Part shown: positions 7,542 to 14,893 of the stretch, piece by piece | Layout of the letters: every line of letters begins with the position of its first letter | Position numbering within the stretch: position 1 is the stretch's first letter | DNA from: Nitrospira sp. SG-bin1 | GTDB taxonomy: Bacteria; Nitrospirota; Nitrospiria; Nitrospirales; Nitrospiraceae | Direction: 5' to 3' | Assembly: GCA_002083365.1 (NCBI GenBank) | Contig: LVWS01000035.1 | Location: 1-18,593, forward strand | Length of the DNA stretch: 18,593 nt | Program-made: the position numbers and the translations under genes | Notes under the pieces: generated by a model | What the model saw: the letters and a program-made list of their open reading frames with translations, nothing else | The model's database searches: none | Told to the model about the DNA's origin: nothing

Positions 7542-7691
7542 TTTCAAATCCGGCCCCAGCACCTTGATCCCGACCGGGCTCCGGACCCCGGTCGTGATCA
7601 TTTCCGTGCGAGTCTGGATCGGCATCCACCAGATGTTCGGGAAACCCGGGATGCGCAGTTTGGCATCCATCTCATCGAGCAACCGGTCCCA
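7536..7691 (-). pseudogene. internal cusA fragment, reversed
   Basis: On the minus strand these bases encode WDRLLDEMDAKLRIPGF and onward to KVLGPDLKTI, about 52 residues identical in protein to bases 1627-1782 of the cusA gene in this window. The DNA differs at about 14 positions, all at synonymous third bases by my count. The fragment therefore does not come from a recent copy of the local gene. It comes from another cusA that was under protein-level selection. It is cut on both sides without a start, stop or target duplication. Confidence 0.88.
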
Positions 7692-8175
7692 ACAGACCTT
7701 CATTGATACCTACAGCAAGATCGGGTTTGCGAAACTGTACGATCGCAAGACGCCGGTGACGGCTGCGGAGCTTCTCAATGACCGCGTTCTGCCCTTCTTC
7801 GAACAGTACGAGATTCCGCTGAACCGCATCCTCACCGACCGCGGCACGGAATACTGTGGGGCCCCAGAGCGCCATGAATACGAACTGTACCTCGCCGTGG
7901 AGAACATCGATCACACGCGCACCAAGACGCGCCGTCCGCAGACCAACGGAATCTGTGAACGATTCCACAAGACGATGTTGAACGAATTTTACCGGGTGGC
8001 ATTCTGCAAGAAGATCTATTCCACATTGGAAGAGCTCCAGGCGGACTTGGATGCGTGGATGCAGGAGTATAACGAACGGCGGCCTCATCAGGGCCGTTGG
8101 TGCTATGGGAAGACGCCCATGCACACATTCATCGACAGTGTGCCGCTCGCGAAGGAGAAAATATTGGCAGCCTAA
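7692..8175 (+). pseudogene. IS481-type transposase, C-terminal fragment
   Basis: About 160 residues of the DDE integrase-like core: TFIDTYSKIGFAKLYDRKTPV, then LTDRGTEYCGAPERHEYE with the second catalytic Asp, QTNGICERFHKTMLNEFY with the catalytic Glu, and the closing YNERRPHQGRWCYGKTP. The first Asp and the N-terminal helix-turn-helix are absent. A longer open frame from 7492 runs through the antisense of two unrelated fragments into this one. That 227-residue chimera is an accident of the junctions, not a gene. Where they overlap, this fragment and the one at 10484 differ by about seven residues in 69, so they come from different copies of the element. Confidence 0.85.
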
Positions 8176-8221
8176 CCCGGGACGGACTCGCTGTCTGTCA
8201 GATGAAGTCTTGAGTTATACA
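7692..8221 (+). mobile_element. 3' half of an IS481-family insertion sequence
   Basis: It runs from an abrupt junction with the cusA fragment to a right terminal inverted repeat at 8195-8221 (CTGTCAGATGAAG...TATACA). That repeat matches, in reverse complement, 21 of 27 bases of the left repeat of the separate 5' half at 10418-10444. The left half of this copy is missing. Confidence 0.8.
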
Positions 8222-8319
8222 ATAAAATTGATCTGATTCAGTAGGCTACAGGCTGGTGAAACCGGCTTATGTGTTCGTGAACGACCCTAACGATCTAGGC
8301 GCTGGGATAAAACGCCTCC

Positions 8320-8619
8320 GGGTCAAGCGACGAGGCTTCCCATAGCCATTCCGATAGCCGCGCGCATCGAGCGGAGACCGACGCTGCGATTTCTGACGCC
8401 CCAAGAACCCACTGACTTCCTGCTCCAGCACCTGCTGGATAAAGCCTTGCACGTGGCCACGGACCCAGGTTTCCAAGTTCTCCCACCTCACACTTGACCT
8501 CACGAGCCGTTGTGCTTTGCTGCTCCATGGCTGTGTCGTCCTCCTCTCTGGCTGAGCATCTCAGCCGGTTGGGTTTGGTCACCCGCGAGGATACACCGCC
8601 TTCATCTCATTTACACACC
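8320..8619 (-). mobile_element. IS256-family (mutator) element, 5'-end fragment
   Basis: The minus strand begins with a probable element end (GTGTGTAAATGAG, 8619 downward). A strong GAGGAGG ribosome site follows, then ATG at 8528 opening MEQQSTTAREVK. A frameshift near 8500 moves the reading into WENLETWVRGHVQGFIQQVL, EQEVSGFLGRQKSQRRSPLD and RGYRNGYGKPRRLT, the hallmark N-terminus of IS256 transposases. Similarity stops near 8320, before any catalytic residue. The 100 bases between this fragment and the IS481 end at 8221 are unassigned. Confidence 0.82.
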
Positions 8620-8846
8620 TACTGCTTATGCCTCTGTCTGACTCGCGAAACTCTATACTGGCGAAACATAGTTATTCTTACCTCGGGTAGCAGTCCCCCA
8701 GAATCATGTCCTCCTGCTAAGATTGGCACTATTGGAAGTGAGATGAAGCACCGACAGTCGCGGGAAGGGTCTCCTTTATTACATGAATCGCTTCGGGGAT
8801 CTCGAATCTCGTGCCCATCATTCATGAACCGAAACTTTCCACTGAA
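8620..8846. other. no recognised feature
   Basis: About 230 bases between the IS256 end and the stop of the beta-barrel gene. Short open frames on both strands show no motif or ribosome site worth reporting. No strong hairpin was seen. Confidence 0.4.
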
Positions 8847-9659
8847 TTAGAAGTGGTAGGATAGTCCTCCGACAAAATGACTATTGTGATAATCAGCTTT
8901 GATCGATGCGAACCCAGCGCCATTTCCGAAGTCGAACGTCGCTTGATTGTATTTGTATTCCCCGAACAGTCCAACACGTTCGGTGAAGAAATAGCGCACA
9001 CCGCCCAAAAGGTTAAGGCCCGGCACGGCGTTGTCGGACGAGCTGATATTCCCTCCGTCAATATTTGACAGATTTGCAAAGAAAACCCCGAGTCCTACGC
9101 CGCCATACGGCTGCAGCCGGCAAAACTCCCGCTCATATCGAGTTTCGTAGCTTACTTTTCGTTCCGTGGCTCCCGGCCCGGGTTGCTTCTCCGCTCGCGT
9201 CTCCGTTCGCTCGGTTTTTAATTCACAGGCGAAGTTCAGTCGCCCGATAAGATTGAACGCCAAAGTTGTGACCCGAAGATGACTTCCAGGGGTTTGATCT
9301 CTCTGCTCCACATGAGGAGTTGTGTTATACGCTTCCATCTCCACGCCTAGCCAATCCAATCGATCACCGAAGAAATGGCCTAGTTTCCCGCCGTATACGA
9401 CCGAATCCGCAAGGTTACGATCAGGTCTACTAACGCCGCCCACGTCTACATTAGAGAGCGCCCCTTCGAACGTATATCCACCGAACCCTGCGACGTAGGT
9501 TTCGCTCGGGCTTATTCGTTTGTATTCGATTATCGGTGCAGGCTCCGCAATCCCGGATGTCGCCACTGGCTGCGAATGGGTGATCGGAACCAGCAGGACC
9601 GTGAAGGCCCCCCAAGTCAATAACGCTGTGCCATATATGGACGACCGTTCTCGCTTCAT
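8847..9659 (-). CDS. outer-membrane beta-barrel protein
   Basis: A 270-residue protein with a signal peptide (MKRERSSIYGTALLTWGAF, then TVLLVPITHS, cleavage before Gln) and a small beta-barrel of the OmpA/OMP_b-brl kind. Alternating strands rich in Gly and aromatics (YVAGFGGYTFEGAL, GGVGLGVFFANLS, LNLLGGVRYFFTERVGLFGEYKYN) end in HFVGGLSYHF, the classic C-terminal Phe insertion signal. Two Cys (FACEL, REFCRLQPYGG) flank a charged loop, KTERTETRAEKQ, and may form a disulfide. The ATG at 9659 has GGAGGTG seven bases upstream; earlier in-frame starts lack this. It is a single minus-strand gene bounded by element debris on both sides. Its function (pore, adhesion or sensing of envelope stress) cannot be told from sequence. 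Confidence 0.85.
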   Translation of the reverse strand: MKRERSSIYGTALLTWGAFTVLLVPITHSQPVATSGIAEPAPIIEYKRISPSETYVAGFGGYTFEGALSNVDVGGVSRPDRNLADSVVYGGKLGHFFGDRLDWLGVEMEAYNTTPHVEQRDQTPGSHLRVTTLAFNLIGRLNFACELKTERTETRAEKQPGPGATERKVSYETRYEREFCRLQPYGGVGLGVFFANLSNIDGGNISSSDNAVPGLNLLGGVRYFFTERVGLFGEYKYNQATFDFGNGAGFASIKADYHNSHFVGGLSYHF

Positions 9660-9869
9660 GCGGGCACCTCCATTTGAATAGTACATAGCGTAGTAAAATA
9701 GCCACTGGTGAACCATCGCGGCCAAACTCATTCGTCTCGACTTCTGAACTCACTCATAAAGCCATAACACAACTCTTGGACGTAGTCGTTTAGTCTTTCC
9801 TATGACTCGTCATTCATTACTACAGTTTCAATCCCATACTCTTCCCACCGGACCATCGCACCATACCCT
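9660..9869. other. upstream region of the beta-barrel gene; nothing else recognised
   Basis: It must contain the minus-strand promoter of the gene ending at 8847. AT-rich words read on the minus strand near 9670-9690 (TATTTTACTA, TATGTACTAT) could serve as a -10 element, but no clear pair of hexamers with correct spacing stands out. Confidence 0.35.
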
Positions 9870-10290
9870 CTGTTACCGAGCCCCACTTTCTTACCGTTCG
9901 CCTGACTTTTAACGAGCATACGTCTCCAACAGCGACCGGAACGTTGCCATAGATTTTCCAGCTGCGATTATAGAGATTCGTTGCCGTTCCATAGCCGGTG
10001 CGGGAGCTGCCGCGCAACTTTTCCGAAGCAGGACTTCATCGTTCATAGGCCCGAAGACAGGGAACCGGCGTAATGCCAAGGTCATGGCTAGGGTGCATTG
10101 TAGAACGGCGATCAACGAGACTACAACCCACTCTTGCACGATCCGAGGCCAAATACAAACGGCGGACCGTGAGTTATTTGTTCTCGATACTCGGGCCATG
10201 GTGCAAGTGGTTGTGGCAGACAACGCCGATCCAACGAATCCTGCGAGTGAGCTCGGCAAAGACTTCGGCCCGTTTGAGAAGGAAAGTATG
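9870..10290 (+). pseudogene. probable decayed RND membrane-fusion-protein gene (CzcB/CusB type)
   Basis: Pieces of a periplasmic adaptor can be read on the plus strand with frameshifts between them. They are TVRLT near 9895, VRELPRNF near 10000, and a REPA-NAK stretch near 10060-10080 that needs one base change and resembles the SRELADAK motif of CzcB. Then comes a longer piece at 10093-10220 (AINETTTHSCTIRGQIQTAD, then RELFVLDTRAMVQVVVAD). It parallels the family's I-DGT...G..V...ELF.IADLS.VWV region. The long alpha-hairpin part between the last two pieces is missing. The similarity was judged from memory of the family and is the weakest identification here. The 130 bases after 10290, up to the IS481 end, are unassigned. 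Confidence 0.42.
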
Positions 10291-10417
10291 ACCGGCCAAA
10301 ATCAAAGCGCTCACCGTCGAACAATGGGCAGCGTTCCTTTCTGTTGCGGTCAAGACTTGGCGCCGTCGGTCTTCATTTTTCCTGAAGGTGTCCGGTGGAA
10401 TGAAAGAAATGTTAGGG

Positions 10418-11236
10418 TGTAGAAGTTAGAACTTGATCTGACAGTCCGGTAGAGTCCTCCCCTTCACGAAAGGAGTGAGGGTGATGAAGACGGAACAGAA
10501 GATCATCAAGATGAAGGTGGGTGTGTTGGAATTGGCGAAGCAACTCGACAATGTCTCGAAGGCCTGTCGTTTGATGGGGCATAGCCGAGACAGCTTCTAT
10601 CGCTTCAAAGCACTCTATGAGCCGGGCGGGGAGGCCGCGTTGCAAGAGATTTCCCGTCAGAAACCGCTGCTCAAGAACCGAGTGCCAGCGGAGGTGGAAC
10701 AGGCCATTATGGCCATAGCGGTGGCCCAACCGGCGTGGGGCCAAGTGCGGGTGGCCAATGAACTGCGCAAGCAGGCGCTGACGATCTCCCCCGCGGGTGT
10801 CCGGTGCATCTGGCTCCGGCATGATTTGGAAACCATGCGGAAACGGCTCAAGGCGTTAGAGGCCAAGGTGGCTCAAGAAGGGCTGGTCTTGACGGAAGCC
10901 CAGGTCGTCGCCCTGGAGAAGGGGACGGCGGATAAAGAAGCCCACGGCGAATTTGAGAGCGAATGTCCGGGCTACTGTGGCGCTCAAGATACCTGCTATG
11001 TGGGCACCTTGAAGGGGGTCGGCCGGATCTATCAGCAGACCTTCATCGACACCTACAGCAAGGTGGGCTTTGCAAAGCTGTACGATCGGAAGACGCCAGT
11101 GACGGCAGCCGACTTACTCAATGACCGAGTCCTGCCGCTCTTCGACCAGCATGAAATTGCCCTGAATCGCGTGCTCACCGATCGAGGCACCGAGTACTGC
11201 GGCGCCCCTGAGCGCCACGAATACGAACTCTACCTA
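10418..11236 (+). mobile_element. 5' half of an IS481-family insertion sequence
   Basis: It begins with a terminal inverted repeat at 10418-10444 (TGTAGAAGTT...CTGACAG), related to the right repeat at 8195-8221. It ends at the TA (11235-11236) where the IS630-type element begins. The right half is not on the far side of that element, so this is a deletion product and not a simple interruption. Confidence 0.82.
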
Positions 11237-11242
11237 GTGTAG
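10484..11242 (+). pseudogene. IS481-type transposase, N-terminal fragment
   Basis: About 250 residues. The ATG at 10484 has AGGAG eight bases upstream. The order is a helix-turn-helix domain (VLELAKQLDNVSKACRLMGH), a linker, a coiled stretch (RKRLKALEAKVAQEG), then the DDE core with CYVGTLKGVGRIYQQTFIDT and LTDRGTEYCGAPERHEYE. The first two catalytic Asp residues are present, but the Glu and C-terminus are lost. The frame reads YLV-stop, where the last residue and stop come from the terminal repeat of the IS630-type element. It cannot be active. Confidence 0.88.
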
Positions 11243-12333
11243 TGCATCTAACGCTTCTTGACATTTAACGACTTTGGCCCAAATGCGTTCCGCCGACGCA
11301 GTCCATGTAAAGACACGGGGATTCTGGTTGTGAAGGTTCAGGTACTCGTGGATGGTGGCAATGAGTTCACGGACGTTGCGAAAGCTGCCCCGGCGAATGC
11401 GCTTGTCCGTGGGTCTCGGAACCACCGTTCCACGATGTTCAGCCACGAACTGGATGTGGGGATAAAATGCAGATGGAAGCGCGGATGCCGGCGCACCCAG
11501 CTCTTCACACGAGGATGTTTGTGCGTCCCATAGTTGTCCACGATGAGATGCAGATCGAGATGGGACGGGGTCTCGGCGTCAATCTTCTTGAGGAACCGGA
11601 TGAACTCCTGATGCCGATGCCGCGGCAGGCAATCGCCGATCACGTTCCCATCGAGCAGGTTCAGCGCCGCAAACAAGGTCGTTGTGCCATGGCGTGTATA
11701 GGCGTGCGTTCGGGTCCCACAGCGGCCCTTCTTCCTCGGAAGGCCAGGCTGGGTGCGGTCGAGGGCTTGGATCTGGCTTTTCTCATCCACGGAGAGCACC
11801 ACGGACTTGTCCGGAGGATTGAGATACAGCCCCACCACGTCATAGAGCTTTTCGACAAACTGGGTGTCACGGCTGAGCTTGAACATCTTGCTCAGATGAG
11901 GCTTGAGTCCATGCTGCTTCCAGATGCGGCGCACCGTGGCTTCGCTGACCCCGTGCGCATCCGCCATGGTCCGGGTACTCCAGCGTGTCGCAGCGGGCGG
12001 GGTGGTGTGCAGGGTCGCCTCAACGATCCTGCGGACCGTCCGAGCCGGAATGCGGGGAAGACGACCGGGACGGGGCGCATCGTGCTCGAGTCCAGCCACA
12101 CGCAGCCCCAAGAACCGTTCACGCCACAGTTGCACCGTGGGCCGCGAGATTCCCAACTGCCGCGCAATGTCCTGACTCAGCATCCCGTCAGCAGCCAGCG
12201 TGATGATCTGGGCTCGTTGCACGACACGCAGGGGCAGGCTCTTCGCATGAGCCCACGCGGTCAGCGTCGAACGCTCCTCAGGCGACAACACGATAGGCGG
12301 GGCCAGATGCATGCCGCAATACCTATCGGCCAT
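11234..12333 (-). pseudogene. IS630-type transposase with a frameshift
   Basis: The N-terminus has a helix-turn-helix (QDIARQLGISRPTVQLWRER), followed by a second HTH (MADAHGVSEATVRRIWKQHG). The DDE domain follows: LSVDEKSQIQALDR (first Asp), LHLIVDNYGTHKHPRVK (second Asp), and SSSWLNIVERWF (Glu). Just after the Glu, near 11410-11418, one base appears to be missing. The reading slips to an out-of-frame tail ending at 11338, while the expected tail (TDKRIRRGSFRNVRELI, then ALDALH) continues in another frame to a TAG at 11234-11236. That stop is formed from the last base of IS481 and the target TA. All three catalytic residues precede the slip, so partial activity cannot be excluded. No obvious slippery heptamer supports programmed frameshifting. 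I used ATG 12333, since the longer frame starts inside the terminal repeat. Confidence 0.85.
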
Positions 12334-12369
12334 GACTCCTATTGTCAAGTTATTTATGACGCATTATAC
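11237..12369 (-). mobile_element. IS630-family insertion sequence, near-complete, flanked by TA
   Basis: A 1,133-bp element with imperfect terminal repeats. The left end (11237) reads GTGTAGTGCATC...CTTGACA. The right end (12369, reverse strand) reads GTATAATGCGTC...CTTGACA. They agree at 17 of 27 positions, with the inner CTTGACA identical. TA dinucleotides at 11235-11236 and 12370-12371 are the duplication expected of IS630/Tc1 insertion. The left flank is an IS481 transposase and the right flank the 3' end of a secreted-protein gene. Confidence 0.85.
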
Positions 12370-12373
12370 TAGC

Positions 12374-13246
12374 TCATTGGGCGCTGGCCGGTGATGGTGT
12401 CACTTTCTTCCAGTGATACGTGCCGCCGTGTTCCTTCGGCGGAATATTGTTTCTCGTATCGACTCGGGTGTACCACCAGATCCCCTTGGCTTGCGTGCCG
12501 TCTTCCGAGAGGACAACCTCGAACCCGCCTTCGCGATCGTTGCCGGGCTGATGCCAGGTACCTTGCCACAGTCGGTTCTCGATTTTTGTTGTGGTAAACC
12601 GTCCGCCCTGCCAGGTATAGGGGCCGTTTCCGTTCTTGTCCAACGTCGCCTTGTAGCGTCTTTCGTCCTCGACTTCGAGAATATCCCAGTCCCCGCTCAC
12701 ATTTTGCGTCGCGGCAGCAGCACCATTCACCAGCTTTTGCGATTCTGTGGCCGTCGGCAAAGCCAGAGGGCCTCCAAGTTGAGCGGATCGAAACGATTCA
12801 TGCCACGACAACAACTGCCATCGGCCGGCGCGACGTTCGAGCACACCGGTTTCCCTCAGCGGGAGCACGGTTCGCTTGACCGCGGACCCTTCACCGACGT
12901 AGCGGATGTAATCGAGCTCCATCGTAAACCAGGCCAAGTCTCCTTTTGTCCAGACTTTGAGTTCATTGATCGGAATCTCGATCCTCTGGGCATTGACGAA
13001 TTCCTCCCGCATTTCTCGTTCGAACTCGGGCCAGCCGACGTATTTTCTCCCACCGACGGAGTAACTGACGATATCGGCATCATGCGCCATCAGGCGAGAA
13101 AGCGTCGGGAGATCTTTTTCGGCATTGGCGCGCACCATCCTGCGAATGGCGGTTTCTGGATCGGGAGGTTCTGACGCCATCACAGTTGGAGCGAGACAGA
13201 TGAGAAAGAGCAGGCTTCTACAAATAAGCGATCCCGCATGGCGCAT
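12374..13246 (-). CDS. secreted NTF2/SnoaL-like protein fused to a Trp-rich C-terminal domain
   Basis: A 290-residue exported protein. The start is the ATG at 13246, which has GGAG six bases upstream and gives a clear signal peptide (MRHAGSLICRSLLFLICLAP, cleaved near VMA-SE). Longer in-frame starts exist (TTG 13276). Residues ~25-155 look like an NTF2/SnoaL-type (DUF4440-like) fold: PETAIRRMVRANAEKDLPTL, MAHDADIVSYSVGGRKYVGW, LAWFTMELDY, GVLERRAGRWQLLSWHES. Residues ~185-285 are a Trp-rich domain (GDWDILEVE, GNGPYTWQ, WQGTW, GNDREGGFE, GIWWYTRV, RNNIPPKEHGG) that I cannot assign to a named family. The same domain stands alone in 15815-16345. The two agree at about 69 of 99 positions. It lies on the opposite strand from the copper genes and abuts the IS630-type element. 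The partner or ligand is unknown. Confidence 0.83.
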   Translation of the reverse strand: MRHAGSLICRSLLFLICLAPTVMASEPPDPETAIRRMVRANAEKDLPTLSRLMAHDADIVSYSVGGRKYVGWPEFEREMREEFVNAQRIEIPINELKVWTKGDLAWFTMELDYIRYVGEGSAVKRTVLPLRETGVLERRAGRWQLLSWHESFRSAQLGGPLALPTATESQKLVNGAAAATQNVSGDWDILEVEDERRYKATLDKNGNGPYTWQGGRFTTTKIENRLWQGTWHQPGNDREGGFEVVLSEDGTQAKGIWWYTRVDTRNNIPPKEHGGTYHWKKVTPSPASAQ

Positions 13247-13269
13247 AGAAGACTCCATGTGCTTGATAC

Positions 13270-13283
13270 GCATCAAATGATGC
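13270..13283. promoter_or_regulatory. 14-bp palindrome between divergent genes
   Basis: GCATCA-AA-TGATGC, just upstream of the minus-strand start at 13246. It lies in the 186-base gap that must hold promoters for both the minus gene and the plus-strand gene at 13433, so it may be an operator. The evidence is position and symmetry only. Confidence 0.35.
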
Positions 13284-13395
13284 AGGAAAAGTATACGGCC
13301 TGGTGAGCCATGTCAACAGCGAAGTACCACCTGAACGACCGACGAGCCACGACCCCTTCGCTGAAGGTAACGCTAATTGTTGAGCGAGAACTGAC

Positions 13396-13424
13396 TTGAC
13401 TCGAATTGCCGGATTTGTCATAAG
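13396..13424 (+). promoter_or_regulatory. candidate sigma70 promoter for the 13433 gene
   Basis: TTGACT at 13396-13401 and CATAAG at 13419-13424 are 17 bases apart. Predicted initiation falls at or next to the ATG at 13433, so the message would be nearly leaderless. Related bases survive in the decayed copy (ACTTGA and CATAA at ~6848-6875). Confidence 0.4.
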
Positions 13425-13432
13425 AGTATCAA

Positions 13433-13705
13433 ATGGGTCTCCAATCATACATAGTAGTCATAATAGTTCTGAGTCTTCTCTTGTTGTGTATAGTCCCACT
13501 GATGGGAAGTATGTCGCACCAGTCGGGTCACCTTCATCACCATGACGACACTGCCTCTTGCGTGACGTGTATGGCATCAGTCGACTTGTCAGCGTTATTC
13601 TTCCTCCTAACCCTTTTGGGTCTTGCGACTTCATTGGCCCCTGTGCTTCCAAAACTATTAGCCCCGCGCTCGCCGTTTCACCCTCCACGCTTCCGGTTTT
13701 ACTGA
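13433..13705 (+). CDS. small membrane protein with His-rich and CxxC motif (DUF2946-like architecture)
   Basis: A 90-residue protein. An N-terminal hydrophobic segment (YIVVIIVLSLLLLCIVPLMG) is followed by SHQSGHLHHHDDTASCVTCM, then a second hydrophobic segment (ALFFLLTLLGLATSLAPVL) and a basic, proline-rich tail (PRSPFHPPRFRFY). The cluster of five His, two Asp and a CxxC is a plausible site for Cu or another soft metal. The layout (signal/anchor, His stretch, CxxC, hydrophobic stretch, Pro-rich end) resembles DUF2946 proteins found near copper and TonB genes, but I cannot confirm membership. No strong ribosome site precedes the ATG. It is the first gene of the plus-strand run leading to CopA. 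A broken copy lies at 6826-7135. Confidence 0.68.
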   Translation: MGLQSYIVVIIVLSLLLLCIVPLMGSMSHQSGHLHHHDDTASCVTCMASVDLSALFFLLTLLGLATSLAPVLPKLLAPRSPFHPPRFRFY

Positions 13706-13722
13706 TTCCCTAAATCTGGTAT

Positions 13723-13755
13723 CGACGGCCGCCTTGACGAAAACGTAGGCCGTCG
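13723..13755 (+). terminator. probable terminator or hairpin after the small His/Cys gene
   Basis: CGACGGCC (13723-13730) and GGCCGTCG (13748-13755) form a perfect 8-bp stem with a 17-base loop, followed by TTATTT. The stem is GC-rich and lies 18 bases after the stop codon. The large loop and short T-run make strength uncertain. Confidence 0.5.
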
Positions 13756-13834
13756 TTATTTGCGCGCGTTCACCATGAGGGAATGCGTCGCGACATCGCT
13801 ACACGGTGGAGTCTCTGCTGCGGGATAGCGGCTC

Positions 13835-14869
13835 ATGTCATCTATTTTTTCAGCGCGTGGCATTAAGGTGATCCTCCTGCTGTTGGGTGTGGTCACCGTG
13901 AGTGGTCTCGTGGTCCATATCGGACCGGAAAGGATTTATAGAACATGCGTGAGTCTCGGGGCAGTGGGGTTGGTTGTTATGCTTGTACCGTCGACTGCGA
14001 TGTATCTCCTTGATTGCGTCGGCTGGCAACTCACCTTAGGACGCCACAAAGCCGTTGTGCCATTTGCTCGGCTATTTATGATCCGAACGGCCGGTGAACT
14101 GGTCAACGCGACGACCCCGGCCGCCTATGTCGGCGGAGAACCTCTCAAAGCGAGTTTACTCAAGACATTCTCCGTCCCGATGGTCGATGGATTGGCGTCA
14201 GTCATCGTTGCCAAGACGACTATGACGATCGCCCAAATCATCTATATTTTTATTGGCATCGGCTTAAGCATCGGCGTTTTGGTTCCCTCCGCATCGGCAT
14301 CGACTGAGTACCTTTCCGGCCTTACCGTCATCGTCAGTTTGGGGCTCCTTCTGTTCGCCACTGCTCTGTTTATTGTCATTCAACGCCAAGGACTCTTCGC
14401 CGTCATGTTTTATGCCATGGCGCAATGCGGGATTCGGATCACGGCTCTTGAAGCCAAACGCGAGAAGTTACTCGCGCTCGATGAGGCGATCGTGGAATTT
14501 TATACCCGTAATCGAGCGTCTTTTTTTCTCTCTGCCGGCGCGTTTTTCGGCGGTTGGTTGGTCGGTGCCCTCGAAGCTTATGTGATTGTGCGGTACCTCG
14601 GAGAACCGATCGATATCGTGACGGCGCTGTCCATCGATGCCTTGACCACCCTCATAAAGGGAGGGACGTTTTTCGTTCCTGGCAGTATCGGCGCGCAAGA
14701 GGCGGGGACGCTGATACTGCTGAGGGCCTATGGCTATAGCGACGTGACGGGGATGACCTTTGCCATCCTGCGCCGGGTGAGAGAACTGGTATGGATCGGC
14801 ATTGGCGCGTTGTGCTTAGTGTTCATCATGAAGGTGGAGCGGCTGACCGAACAAACCGATCGTTCTTAA
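13835..14869 (+). CDS. flippase-like membrane protein (UPF0104 / LPG_synthase_TM family)
   Basis: A 344-residue polytopic protein with about eight membrane segments. It carries the signatures of the lysylphosphatidylglycerol-synthase transmembrane family: RTAGELVNATTPAAYVGGEP followed by LKASLLK, and later GGTFFVPGSIGAQEAG. It lacks the soluble synthase domain of MprF, so it is the membrane-only type seen in HpnL-like and glycan or lipid flippase-like proteins. The likely role is moving or shaping a lipid in the inner membrane. The substrate is unknown. The start is the ATG at 13835, where the N-terminal segment begins. Upstream GGGATA is a weak ribosome site. It follows the His/Cys gene and its hairpin. 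The order of the two genes is also kept in the decayed block at 6826-7425, so they travel together. Confidence 0.83.
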   Translation: MSSIFSARGIKVILLLLGVVTVSGLVVHIGPERIYRTCVSLGAVGLVVMLVPSTAMYLLDCVGWQLTLGRHKAVVPFARLFMIRTAGELVNATTPAAYVGGEPLKASLLKTFSVPMVDGLASVIVAKTTMTIAQIIYIFIGIGLSIGVLVPSASASTEYLSGLTVIVSLGLLLFATALFIVIQRQGLFAVMFYAMAQCGIRITALEAKREKLLALDEAIVEFYTRNRASFFLSAGAFFGGWLVGALEAYVIVRYLGEPIDIVTALSIDALTTLIKGGTFFVPGSIGAQEAGTLILLRAYGYSDVTGMTFAILRRVRELVWIGIGALCLVFIMKVERLTEQTDRS

Positions 14870-14893
14870 CCAGGCAACAAGAGAGGGGATTTT

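Noticed and set aside
10084..10422. 112-codon plus-strand open frame as an independent gene
   Set aside because: Its centre reads like part of a membrane-fusion protein, but it lacks a plausible start and runs into the IS481 terminal repeat. It is treated as a pseudogene remnant.
11467..12372. 301-codon plus-strand open frame over the IS630 element
   Set aside because: It is the antisense of the transposase, with no independent motif.
12413..13174. 253-codon plus-strand open frame over the Trp-rich fusion gene
   Set aside because: The minus strand carries the signal peptide, the ribosome site and the paralogous domain. The plus frame is its shadow.
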